From positions 1 through 24,970 of the forward strand of contig CAZKBV010000022.1 of NCBI GenBank assembly GCA_964551215.1: DNA of 24,970 bases. Reading direction: 5' to 3'. Below, piece by piece: positions 15,652-22,541 of the stretch. The position numbers were made by a program, and so were the translations under genes. The notes under the pieces were generated by a model. It saw nothing but the letters and a program-made list of their open reading frames with translations. It had not been told where the DNA came from and did no database searches. The stretch is from JAFLUQ01 sp964551215. GTDB lineage: Bacteria; Bacillota; Clostridia; UMGS1883. Position 1 is the first letter of the stretch. Every line of letters begins with the position of its first letter.

Positions 15652-17665
15652 AGCTGTCATCTCCGTTCCCGAGCTCATTCCTTAAACGTATGTATTCGCC
15701 GCTTTGAGCGAGGTTGAACTTTTTACCCTCCATGTTCGGCGTAAGCTCCACTCTGACGGTATCCCCCAGAGCGTTCATGGAAAGTATTCCCACATCGGCA
15801 AAAACATTAAGGGCGTTTACAAGCTTTTCCCTGCGGATATTCCTGCCGCATCGGCGGCTGACAGCCTCGGAAAGCGCCGTAGTCTCCGCCGTAAAGGGGC
15901 GGGGCAGAGCCTTTATAAACCGATATATATCCGCAAAATCCTCCCTGTCGGGCAGTCCCCGCCCAAGGAGTCGGCGACTGATTCTTATATCCGCCAGCAC
16001 AAGCTGTACGCGCCTTATTCCGTTGTATACATTTATATTCATCTCTCCGGCAAGGTCTACCTCATCCCCCGGGGCATATTCCCGGGCGATGCTCCCCATA
16101 CCGAAGGCTATGACCTCAATTTTACGTCTGTCCTTTTCGGCGGCAATACGGCAATGCCGCCCTCCCGAAAGAAGCCTTATATCGGATATAACAACATCGC
16201 GAAGGGCAAAAACCGGAGTTTTGTTCCCTGCGCCGCAAGGGCAGAGTGCCTCGGCGGCTTCGGCGTTTTCCAAGGTAATTTCATCTATTCGGGCTGTCGT
16301 GTCTATGTAAAGCTTCGGCAGAGCTTGCGTAGGACACACTCTTTCGGCATATTCGTTAAGCCGCCTGTCAAGCTCCGAGATATTCTCTTTTTTTATGCTG
16401 AAGCCGGCGGCGTAAGCATGGCCGCCGAATTTTTCAAGTATATCCGCGCAGCTGCTGAGGGCGTCGAAAAGATTCAGCCCCTCAACGCTTCTGCCGCTGC
16501 TTTTGCACATATCATCCTCAACGGAAATAAGGATACAGCTTTTGTTGAATTTGTCGCATATTCTGGAAGCGACCACGCCTATTATGCCATGATGCCAGCC
16601 TCTTTTTGCCAATACCAGCACCTTTTTTCCGAAAAAATCGCCGTTTTGTATCATTTCCGCGGCTTCATCGAAAATTACGCTTTCCTTGCTTTGGCGGAGA
16701 CGATTTTCCTCGTCCAGCGCGGCGGCGGCTTTTTCCGCTTCCGCTTCGTCCTCTGTCAGAAGCAGCTCCACCGCCGACATTGCGCTGCTCATTCTTCCGG
16801 CGGCGTTAAGACGGGGAGCTATGGAATAGCTCACTACGGCGCAGCTGTTCCGCTTCGCCGAGGCACCCGCTATATCCATTACCGCTTTCAGGCCGATGTT
16901 GGGGGAGAGCCGCATTTTGCCGATACCGAAGTCGGCAATGGCTCTGTTTTCGTCCGTAAGGGACACCACGTCCGCAATTGTGCCCAGTGCTATTATGTCG
17001 CCGTACTTTTCCAGCACGCTTTTTAAATCCCCTGTAAGAGCGCATATCACCTTGAAAGCCACGCCCACGCCCGCAAGCTCCTTAAAGGGATATTTGCAGT
17101 CCGGACGTTTCGGATTTACCACCGCGGACGCAGAAGGAAGCTTTTCTTTACATTCGTGGTGGTCGGTTATTATCATTTCCATTCCCAACTCCGAGGCGTA
17201 TTCGGCTTCGTCCACGGCGGTTATGCCCGTATCAACGGTTATAATAAGGCCCGTTCCCCGGGCGGCTATTTTGTCGAGGGCGCCCTTGTTAACACCGTAG
17301 CCCTCGGTGCGCCTGTCGGGAATATAGGCTTCCGCGTCCGCGCCCATTTCTCTGAGAGCGCGTACCATCAGCGCCGCGGAGGTTATGCCGTCCACATCGT
17401 AGTCCCCGTAAACGGTTATTTTTGTTCCTTCGCTTACGGCGGCCTTTATTTTTGCCGCCGCCTTATCCATGTCCGTCATTAAAAAAGGGTCATGAAAGCT
17501 GTTTCTGTTTTTGTCAAGGAACTGCCTCGCGCTGTCAACGCTGCCGTATCCTCGGTTTATCATGACTCTGGCCACAATAGGCGGAATACCGAATGTGCGG
17601 CAGAGCTTCTGTATTTGTTCCTTGTCGCAGCGTTCTGCGGGGAACACCCACTCCTTGGCTGTCAT
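15626..17665 (-). CDS. recJ: Single-stranded-DNA-specific exonuclease RecJ
   Basis: 5'-3' single-strand DNA exonuclease of the DHH phosphoesterase superfamily, used in recombination and mismatch/base-excision repair. Its 679 residues include the manganese-binding motifs VYGDYDVDG (DYDVDG 88-93), VDTGI (D145) and ITDHH (168-170). The DHHA1 domain has FGGHAYAAGFS near 410, followed by an OB-fold-like region and a C-terminal extension ending with a winged-helix-like segment that carries over the rel start. GGGGGTGA lies 6 bases before the ATG. It is the first gene of the cluster and is preceded by a leader of nearly 200 bases. Confidence 0.96.
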   Translation of the reverse strand: MTAKEWVFPAERCDKEQIQKLCRTFGIPPIVARVMINRGYGSVDSARQFLDKNRNSFHDPFLMTDMDKAAAKIKAAVSEGTKITVYGDYDVDGITSAALMVRALREMGADAEAYIPDRRTEGYGVNKGALDKIAARGTGLIITVDTGITAVDEAEYASELGMEMIITDHHECKEKLPSASAVVNPKRPDCKYPFKELAGVGVAFKVICALTGDLKSVLEKYGDIIALGTIADVVSLTDENRAIADFGIGKMRLSPNIGLKAVMDIAGASAKRNSCAVVSYSIAPRLNAAGRMSSAMSAVELLLTEDEAEAEKAAAALDEENRLRQSKESVIFDEAAEMIQNGDFFGKKVLVLAKRGWHHGIIGVVASRICDKFNKSCILISVEDDMCKSSGRSVEGLNLFDALSSCADILEKFGGHAYAAGFSIKKENISELDRRLNEYAERVCPTQALPKLYIDTTARIDEITLENAEAAEALCPCGAGNKTPVFALRDVVISDIRLLSGGRHCRIAAEKDRRKIEVIAFGMGSIAREYAPGDEVDLAGEMNINVYNGIRRVQLVLADIRISRRLLGRGLPDREDFADIYRFIKALPRPFTAETTALSEAVSRRCGRNIRREKLVNALNVFADVGILSMNALGDTVRVELTPNMEGKKFNLAQSGEYIRLRNELGNGDDSYAARDGNL

Positions 17666-17859
17666 TCCTTCACCCCCTTCGGAAGAAAACAGTATTTAAT
17701 AAAGACCGCGCGGCGGCCTTGCGTATGTCCTGCCTACGGATCTCGGCTTCCTTCGCGAAAATTTCTCAAAGCGAGGCAGGGCTTCCGTATGCTTTTTGTA
17801 ATTTCGGCAAAACTTTCCGTCGGTACAGCGCGCAAGCGGTCTTTGCGCACCGATATCTT
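17666..17859 (-). promoter_or_regulatory. Structured 5' leader of recJ, possible attenuator
   Basis: Starting at the predicted transcription start near 17859, this non-coding leader contains AAAGACCGC (17844-17836), which can pair perfectly with GCGGTCTTT (17709-17701). The same downstream segment can instead form a local hairpin GGCCGC-CGC-GCGGTC (17718-17704) followed by TTTATT, like an intrinsic terminator. Inside are CCTGCCT/AGGCAGG arms and a TTCGCGAA palindrome. Mutually exclusive helices of this kind are typical of attenuators and riboswitches. No known class was recognised, and an independent small RNA on either strand is an alternative. Confidence 0.4.
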
Positions 17860-17865
17860 TATCAT

Positions 17866-17894
17866 ATTATAGCATATTATTGTTATTTGTTCAA
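17866..17894 (-). promoter_or_regulatory. Sigma-A promoter of the recJ-rel cluster
   Basis: On the minus strand TTGAAC (17889-17894) and a perfect TATAAT (17866-17871) are 17 bases apart. It is the only good promoter seen upstream of the seven-gene minus-strand cluster. Confidence 0.6.
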
Positions 17895-18094
17895 TTGTTT
17901 TTTCACATTTTTTACTTTTTTATTTTTACGAGCTTACCAAATAACATCAATCTGTAAAAATAAATACCGTAAGAGGGCCAGCGCTATGGAAAAATTTAAA
18001 TCGCGCAACGTTTCATAAAGCTCGCTTGAGCCGGAGCCTACGGCAAAGCGGGGGCAAAATTTCCCGCGCCGCGCCGGACATTCCTAAAAGAGCC
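17895..18094. other. Intergenic region between the recJ promoter and DUF421 gene
   Basis: No gene is supported. It holds an 11-base AT-rich inverted repeat, TTTATTTTTAC (17919-17929) and GTAAAAATAAA (17954-17964), with a 24-base spacer. A GC-rich inverted pair (GCGGG/CCCGC, 18048-18067) on the minus strand is followed by TTTGCC and could be a poor terminator for the DUF421 gene. A ten-codon frame at 17986-18018 has no ribosome binding site. Confidence 0.4.
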
Positions 18095-18781
18095 TCATTT
18101 GCGCCGCTTTTTATTCTTTTTCTCTATGAACACCTTCTTATCATCTGTCAAATTCATATAAAACACCTCCTCGGGGCCGGACGCGCCGTTTTTCTTTAAA
18201 ATCGACACAGCCTCGCTTCGGCTTATTCCGGCGGCTTTAAGACCGCTTTTTCTTATTTTCCCGTCGGCGACAATTGTATGGGGCAGATGCGTCTGACGGG
18301 GATTAATCTTAAGATCCTCGCAGGTTACGGGGCGGCTTATTTCCTTTGGTATGACGGATAATTGCCCGTTCGTTTCAAGCATCACCGTATCCACCTCGCT
18401 GATATCGCTGTAGCCCATAAGCCGAAGCTGTTCAAGCAGGTCGTCTATGCTCAGCCGCAGCTTTTTTAACGCCGTCTGTTCCATCCTTCCCCTCCGCACA
18501 ATAATTGTCGGTCGGCCCGTTATAAGCATACGTAAAAATTCGCTTTTGATTACAAGCACAGAAAACAGCATCTCCACAACCACCAGCGTTAAAATGGGTA
18601 TTATTCCCTCCCACAGGGGCAGTTCCTTATTTGAAATGGGAATGGACGCCAGATCGCTTATCATTATTGCCACCACCAGCTCCGAGGGCTGAAGCTCCCC
18701 CAGCTGACGCTTGCCCATTACTCGCAAAGCCGTCACAACAAAAATGTAAAGTATCAGAGTTCTCGTAAAGGAAGCCGCCAT
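18095..18781 (-). CDS. DUF421 (YetF-like) membrane protein
   Basis: A 228-residue protein with about three N-terminal membrane segments (TLILYIFVV, IPILTLVVVEML and neighbours). The family block ALRVMGKRQLGELQPSELVVAIMISDLAS follows, then a cytoplasmic DUF421 domain (ITGRPTIIVRRG, LRLSIDDLLEQLR, DTVMLETNGQLSV). The C-terminus is very basic. YetF-type proteins are common in spore formers and some are linked to spore membrane properties; the molecular function is not settled. The start is placed at 18781 since MAASFTRTLILY matches family N-termini and AAAGGGCGAG precedes it. The open frame to 18937 runs through the divergent promoter region and is unlikely to be translated. Confidence 0.88.
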   Translation of the reverse strand: MAASFTRTLILYIFVVTALRVMGKRQLGELQPSELVVAIMISDLASIPISNKELPLWEGIIPILTLVVVEMLFSVLVIKSEFLRMLITGRPTIIVRRGRMEQTALKKLRLSIDDLLEQLRLMGYSDISEVDTVMLETNGQLSVIPKEISRPVTCEDLKINPRQTHLPHTIVADGKIRKSGLKAAGISRSEAVSILKKNGASGPEEVFYMNLTDDKKVFIEKKNKKRRK

Positions 18782-18798
18782 AAATCTCGCCCTTTCTA

Positions 18799-18827
18799 TT
18801 GACAATCCGAAGAAATTGGTATAAAAT
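18799..18827 (+). promoter_or_regulatory. Sigma-A promoter of the S-component/ygiQ/folD run
   Basis: A perfect TTGACA (18799-18804) and TAAAAT (18822-18827) are separated by 17 bases, giving a predicted start near 18834. It lies immediately upstream of, and divergent to, the DUF421 gene start. Confidence 0.7.
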
Positions 18828-18833
18828 AAACAT

Positions 18834-19003
18834 AGACGGTTTAAAGTGCGGTCATATAACCGCCGACAAGTCCCCAAATCGGGAATAGCTCGAAAGGGAA
18901 CTCCCTTTTGAATAAAAAATATATTCCGTAAGCGCAAGCGCCCGACTCGGAGGGGCGGCCTATGGGAAGCCGCGCGGGCCGCCTATCGAGAAATGAATGA
19001 TAT
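18834..19003 (+). other. Leader of the ECF S-component gene
   Basis: Between the promoter and the gene there is no ORF but several helices. These are a near-palindrome GCGGTCATATAACCGC (18848-18863), a terminator-like AAAGGG-AACT-CCCTTTT (18893-18909), and hairpin copy B at 18946-18990. After correcting the false gap the leader is about 200 bases long, long enough for a cis-regulatory RNA. It matches no riboswitch consensus I know, including the tetrahydrofolate class that a nearby folD might suggest. Confidence 0.4.
18946..18990. repeat. Hairpin copy B with conserved 16-base loop
   Basis: GGCGGCC (18954-18960) and GGCCGCC (18977-18983) form a perfect 7-bp stem around the loop TATGGGAAGCCGCGCG (18961-18976). 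Outer CTCG/CGAG arms (18946-18949, 18987-18990) add a second helix. The loop has the same length as copy A at 10414-10456 and 14 of 16 identical bases, while the stem sequence is unrelated. Confidence 0.55.
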
Positions 19004-19213
19004 AATAAATAATATATTGAAGGGAAATGTTTTTAATGCGTCCATCAAAAAGAATAACNNNNNNNNNNNNNNNNNNNNNNNNNNNNNNNNNNNNNNNNNN
19101 NNNNNNNNNNNNNNNNNNNNNNNNNNNNNNNNNNNNNNNNNNNNNNNNNNNNNNNNNNAATAAATAATATATTGAAGGGAAATGTTTTTAATGCGTCCAT
19201 CAAAAAGAATAAC
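19004..19213. repeat. Identical 55-bp flanks around the N gap
   Basis: Positions 19004-19058 and 19159-19213 are identical for 55 bases, including the ribosome binding site and first codons of the S-component gene. The length equals a common de Bruijn k-mer size. The two contigs therefore probably overlap at one k-mer, and the second copy plus the N run are artefacts. Confidence 0.9.
19059..19158. other. 100-N assembly gap
   Basis: A run of exactly 100 N, the conventional placeholder for a gap of unknown size. The identical flanks indicate that no real sequence is missing here. Confidence 0.98.
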
Positions 19214-19718
19214 CTACTGCGCCATGTTTCTGGCGCTGACACTGGTCTTTCAGGCTTTAAGGCTGCTGCCGTTTATCGGCGCAATGCCCTATTCAACCAT
19301 TATTATAGGCTCCCTTGTAAATATGTGCCTGTACGCCTCGGTGCTGTTTATGAATGAAACCGCCGCCGGACTTATGATAAGCGTATGCGCTCCCATAGCG
19401 GCGTTTTTGCAGGGGCATCTGGCCTTTGTGGTTCTTATCCCCTTTGTTGCCGTGGGGAACGCGGTTTTAATAATGTGCTTTTATTATGTGCGTAAAATAA
19501 ACAATTATGCGGCCATCGCCCTTTCCGCAGCGGCAAAATGGGCGGTTATGTTCCTCAGCGCCAAGTATCTGCTTCACTTTTTCGTCAAGGCGGACTATGA
19601 CCGTTTAAAGGTGATAATCGCCGGCTTTAACCTTCCCCAGCTTATAACCGCCGTAATCGGCGGAGCGTTGGCGCTGGTTCTGTACAAAATTATCCCGAAA
19701 AAATTCAGGATTAATTAA
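19191..19718 (+). CDS. Putative ECF transporter S component
   Basis: A 175-residue hydrophobic protein with about five to six membrane segments, beginning MRPSKRITYCAMFLALTLVF, a basic-then-hydrophobic N-terminus usual for S components of energy-coupling-factor vitamin transporters. Features such as LLPFIGAMPYSTIIIGSLVN, APIAAFLQGHL and the final ITAVIGGALALVLYKIIP fit that fold. The substrate cannot be read from sequence. No ATPase (EcfA) or EcfT gene is adjacent, as expected for group II systems that share a remote module. ATG at 19191 is preferred; ATG at 19182 touches the GAAGGG site. Folate is a possible substrate only because folD lies downstream. A non-transporter membrane protein remains possible. 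Confidence 0.7.
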   Translation: MRPSKRITYCAMFLALTLVFQALRLLPFIGAMPYSTIIIGSLVNMCLYASVLFMNETAAGLMISVCAPIAAFLQGHLAFVVLIPFVAVGNAVLIMCFYYVRKINNYAAIALSAAAKWAVMFLSAKYLLHFFVKADYDRLKVIIAGFNLPQLITAVIGGALALVLYKIIPKKFRIN

Positions 19719-19737
19719 CTGAGCGAAAGGATATTCC

Positions 19738-21651
19738 ATGACCGACAAAAGATTTTTGCCTGTTTCAAAACAGGATATGGAGGATTTGGGCTGGGATTTT
19801 TACGATTTCCTTTTTATTTCCGCCGACGCTTATGTGGATCATCCCTCCTTCGGAACGGCTATCCTCAGCCGTATTCTGGAAGCGGAGGGCTACAGGGTGG
19901 CAATATGCCCTCAGCCCGACGTTTCAACCCCCGAATCCCTTACAAAATATGGCCGTCCCCGACTGGGAGTGCTTATATCCGGCGGAGTTATCGACTCTAT
20001 GGTAAACCACTACACCGCCGCAAAGAAAAGGCGCAGCGAGGATGTATACTCCCCCGGAGGAAAAGCCGGTACGCGGCCTGACAGAGCCACAATAGTTTAC
20101 GGCAACCTTGTGCGCCGCGCCTTCGGGAAAATCCCCCTTATCATCGGCGGCACAGAGGCCAGTCTCCGCCGCTTTTCCCACTATGACTATTGGGGAAACA
20201 ACGTTCGCCGAAGCATAATTTTCGACAGCCGCGCGGATTTGATATCCTTCGGCATGGGCGAAAAAAGCATCGTTGAAATTGCCAACGCTCTTGCGGACGG
20301 CACGCCCGTAAATCGTATCACAAATATACGAGGAACCTGCTATATAGCGGATTCTCCCCCTAAAGGCGCCGTAATCCTCCCTTCCTTTGAGGAAACCTTA
20401 AACAGTAAGGAGAAATACGCCGAAGCGGCGGCGGTGCAGTATTACGAGCAGGACCCCATAAGGGGAAAAATTCTGGCTCAGGCTCACGGAGACAAGTTCG
20501 TCGTGCAGAATCCCATGAGCGCACCCCTCTCCACGGAAGAAATGGACAGGGTCTATTCCCTGCCCTATACCAGATGCTATCACCCATCGTATGAGAAATA
20601 CGGCGGGGTACCGGCTCTAAAGGAAGTGAAGTTTTCCATAACAAGCAGCCGCGGCTGCTACGGAAGCTGCTCCTTCTGCGCCATAACCTTTCATCAGGGG
20701 CGCATCGTCCAGTCCCGCTCCCACGCTTCGATTCTCCGAGAGGCGGAAAACCTCGTCCGGGACAAGGATTTTAAGGGCTACATCCACGATGTGGGCGGGC
20801 CTACGGCCAATTTCCGCGCTCCCGCCTGCGAAAAGCAGCTAAAAAGCGGAGCCTGCAAGAATAGGCAGTGCCTGTTTCCGGATATCTGCCCAAACGTAAA
20901 GGTGGATCACGGCGACTATATTGAACTGCTTAGAAAGCTTCGGGAAATTCCAAAGGTAAAAAAGGTATTTATCCGAAGCGGCATACGCTATGATTACTGC
21001 ATGGCCGACAAGGACGACACCTTCCTATGGGAGCTTTGCCAACACCATGTCAGCGGACAGCTTAAGGTCGCTCCGGAGCATATATCCGACAATGTGCTGA
21101 AATACATGGGCAAGCCCGGGGTTAAGGTATACAATAAATTCAAGGATAAATTTTACGAAATAAACCGAAAGATAGGTAAAGAACAGTACCTTGTTCCGTA
21201 TCTTATGAGCAGTCATCCCGGCAGCACAATAAACGACGCGGTGCTTCTCGGGGTGTATTTGAAGGAAAATAAAATACATCCCGAGCAGGTACAGGATTTT
21301 TATCCCACGCCGGGCACTCTCAGCACGGCAATGTTTTATACAGGTCTTGACCCAAGGACTATGAAAAGGGTTTACGTTCCCCGCGACCCTCACGAAAAGG
21401 CCATGCAGCGCGCCCTTTTGCAGTGGTCAAGGCCGGAAAATTACTCCCTTGTGCGGGAAGCCCTTATAAAGGCCAACCGTCGGGATCTTATAGGCTTCGG
21501 GGAAAAATGTCTCATTCCTCCAAGGCCCATTAAAAATATCGAAAGGAGAAATAACCATGGCAGCACAGATTTTAGACGGGAAGGCTCTGTCGGCAAAAAT
21601 AAAGGAGGATCTGCGAAAGGAGGCCGACGCTCTGACGGCAAAAGGCGTTAA
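19738..21651 (+). CDS. YgiQ family radical SAM protein
   Basis: A 637-residue iron-sulfur enzyme of UPF0313/YgiQ type whose substrate is not known. An N-terminal cobalamin-binding-like region (about 20-200, with GVLISGGVIDSMVNHYT and IIGGTEASLRRFSHYD) precedes the radical SAM core. The core's cluster motif is C307-x3-C311-x2-C314 (RGCYGSCSFC), followed by HDVGGPTANFR and a second cysteine group (CKNRQCLFPDIC). The late VQDFYPTPGTLSTAMFYTG is family-typical. AAAGG is 8 bases before the ATG. The last 32 codons run over the start of folD in another frame and encode a glycine/lysine/arginine-rich tail, the kind of basic end seen in this family. Confidence 0.93.
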   Translation: MTDKRFLPVSKQDMEDLGWDFYDFLFISADAYVDHPSFGTAILSRILEAEGYRVAICPQPDVSTPESLTKYGRPRLGVLISGGVIDSMVNHYTAAKKRRSEDVYSPGGKAGTRPDRATIVYGNLVRRAFGKIPLIIGGTEASLRRFSHYDYWGNNVRRSIIFDSRADLISFGMGEKSIVEIANALADGTPVNRITNIRGTCYIADSPPKGAVILPSFEETLNSKEKYAEAAAVQYYEQDPIRGKILAQAHGDKFVVQNPMSAPLSTEEMDRVYSLPYTRCYHPSYEKYGGVPALKEVKFSITSSRGCYGSCSFCAITFHQGRIVQSRSHASILREAENLVRDKDFKGYIHDVGGPTANFRAPACEKQLKSGACKNRQCLFPDICPNVKVDHGDYIELLRKLREIPKVKKVFIRSGIRYDYCMADKDDTFLWELCQHHVSGQLKVAPEHISDNVLKYMGKPGVKVYNKFKDKFYEINRKIGKEQYLVPYLMSSHPGSTINDAVLLGVYLKENKIHPEQVQDFYPTPGTLSTAMFYTGLDPRTMKRVYVPRDPHEKAMQRALLQWSRPENYSLVREALIKANRRDLIGFGEKCLIPPRPIKNIERRNNHGSTDFRREGSVGKNKGGSAKGGRRSDGKRR

Positions 21652-22414
21652 GCCCGGGCTTGCGGTTATTATTGTGGGCAGCGACCCCGCCAGCCGTGTT
21701 TATGTAAACAACAAAAGGAAAGCCTGTGAGATATGCGGAATAATGAGCGAGGAGTACGCCCTTCCCGAAGAAACCTCCGAGGAGGAGCTTCTTTCTCTCA
21801 TCGGGGAGCTTAATGCCCGCAGGGATATTGACGGTATTTTGGTGCAGCTTCCCCTTCCCAAGCACATCGACAGCGACAAGGTGCTTCTCGCCATTGACCA
21901 CAACAAGGATGTGGACGCCTTCCACCCGATAAACGTCGGGAAAATAATGATTGGCAATTTCGATTTTCTGCCCTGCACCCCCGCCGGAGTTATGGAGCTT
22001 ATAAAGCTTACGGGCATTGAGATTGCCGGCAAGGAAAGTGTTGTTGTGGGGCGGAGCAATATTGTTGGCAAGCCTCAGGCAATGCTGCTGCTTCATCAAA
22101 ACGCCACCGTAACCATCTGCCACAGCAAGACCAAAAATCTGGCGGAGGTCTGCCGTCGGGCGGACATTCTCGTTGTCGCCGTGGGCAAGGCCGATTTTAT
22201 AACCGCCGACATGGTAAAGGAAGGAGCGGTAGTCATTGACGTAGGCATGAACAGGGTTGACGGCAAGCTCCGCGGCGACGTTAAATTCGACGAGGTGAGC
22301 GCCGTAGCTTCGGCCATAACTCCCGTTCCCGGCGGCGTAGGCCCCATGACTATCGCGATGCTTATGAAAAACACCGTCCGCAGTGCGGCGAACCGCTGCG
22401 AAGGGAAAAGATAA
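21557..22414 (+). CDS. folD: Bifunctional methylenetetrahydrofolate dehydrogenase/cyclohydrolase
   Basis: Interconverts 5,10-methylene-, 5,10-methenyl- and 10-formyl-tetrahydrofolate in the cytoplasm, supplying one-carbon units. The 285-residue protein has the catalytic YVNNK motif (Y49, K53), GILVQLPLPKHI, DVDAFHPINVGK and PCTPAGVMELI. The dinucleotide-binding VVVGRSNIVGKP and the C-terminal ITPVPGGVGPMTIAMLMKNT are also present. All family motifs are intact. AAAGGAG lies about 9 bases upstream, inside the ygiQ reading frame. Transcription probably comes from the promoter upstream of the S-component gene, and a strong hairpin ends the unit. Confidence 0.97.
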   Translation: MAAQILDGKALSAKIKEDLRKEADALTAKGVKPGLAVIIVGSDPASRVYVNNKRKACEICGIMSEEYALPEETSEEELLSLIGELNARRDIDGILVQLPLPKHIDSDKVLLAIDHNKDVDAFHPINVGKIMIGNFDFLPCTPAGVMELIKLTGIEIAGKESVVVGRSNIVGKPQAMLLLHQNATVTICHSKTKNLAEVCRRADILVVAVGKADFITADMVKEGAVVIDVGMNRVDGKLRGDVKFDEVSAVASAITPVPGGVGPMTIAMLMKNTVRSAANRCEGKR

Positions 22415-22461
22415 ACCATAGCCATAAAATTTCCGGCTTTTTTCCTATTACACAGCATTAA

Positions 22462-22541
22462 AAGGCGTCTCTGAAGCCGTTTTTGAAGAAATCAGCCCTG
22501 CCTGGTTTTTCTCAAGCGGCTTTAGGGACGCCTTTATTTTT
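22462..22541. terminator. Strong hairpin terminator between folD and the M23 gene
   Basis: Arms 22462-22479 and 22517-22534 pair over 18 bp with only two G-U pairs and a 37-base loop, followed on the plus strand by TATTTTT. On the minus strand the stem is followed by TTTAATG, so it may also end the convergent M23 transcript. It starts 47 bases after folD. Confidence 0.8.

Noticed and set aside
15704..17026. 440-codon plus-strand open frame opposite recJ
   Set aside because: It mirrors the coding constraint of recJ, whose motifs are all intact; no domain is recognisable in the antisense product.
17701..17844. SRP RNA or 6S RNA in the recJ leader
   Set aside because: GAAGGAAGC resembles the SRP loop superficially, but the flanking symmetric loop and the 6S open-bubble layout are not present.
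17986..18018. Ten-codon frame MEKFKSRNVS
   Set aside because: No ribosome binding site or promoter in suitable position; length is within chance expectation.
18782..18937. N-terminal extension of the DUF421 protein by 52 codons
   Set aside because: It crosses the divergent promoter, lacks a ribosome binding site, and the family N-terminus starts at the ATG at 18781.
18834..19003. Tetrahydrofolate, cobalamin or ZTP riboswitch in the S-component leader
   Set aside because: None of the conserved core sequences of these classes could be found; only generic hairpins are present.
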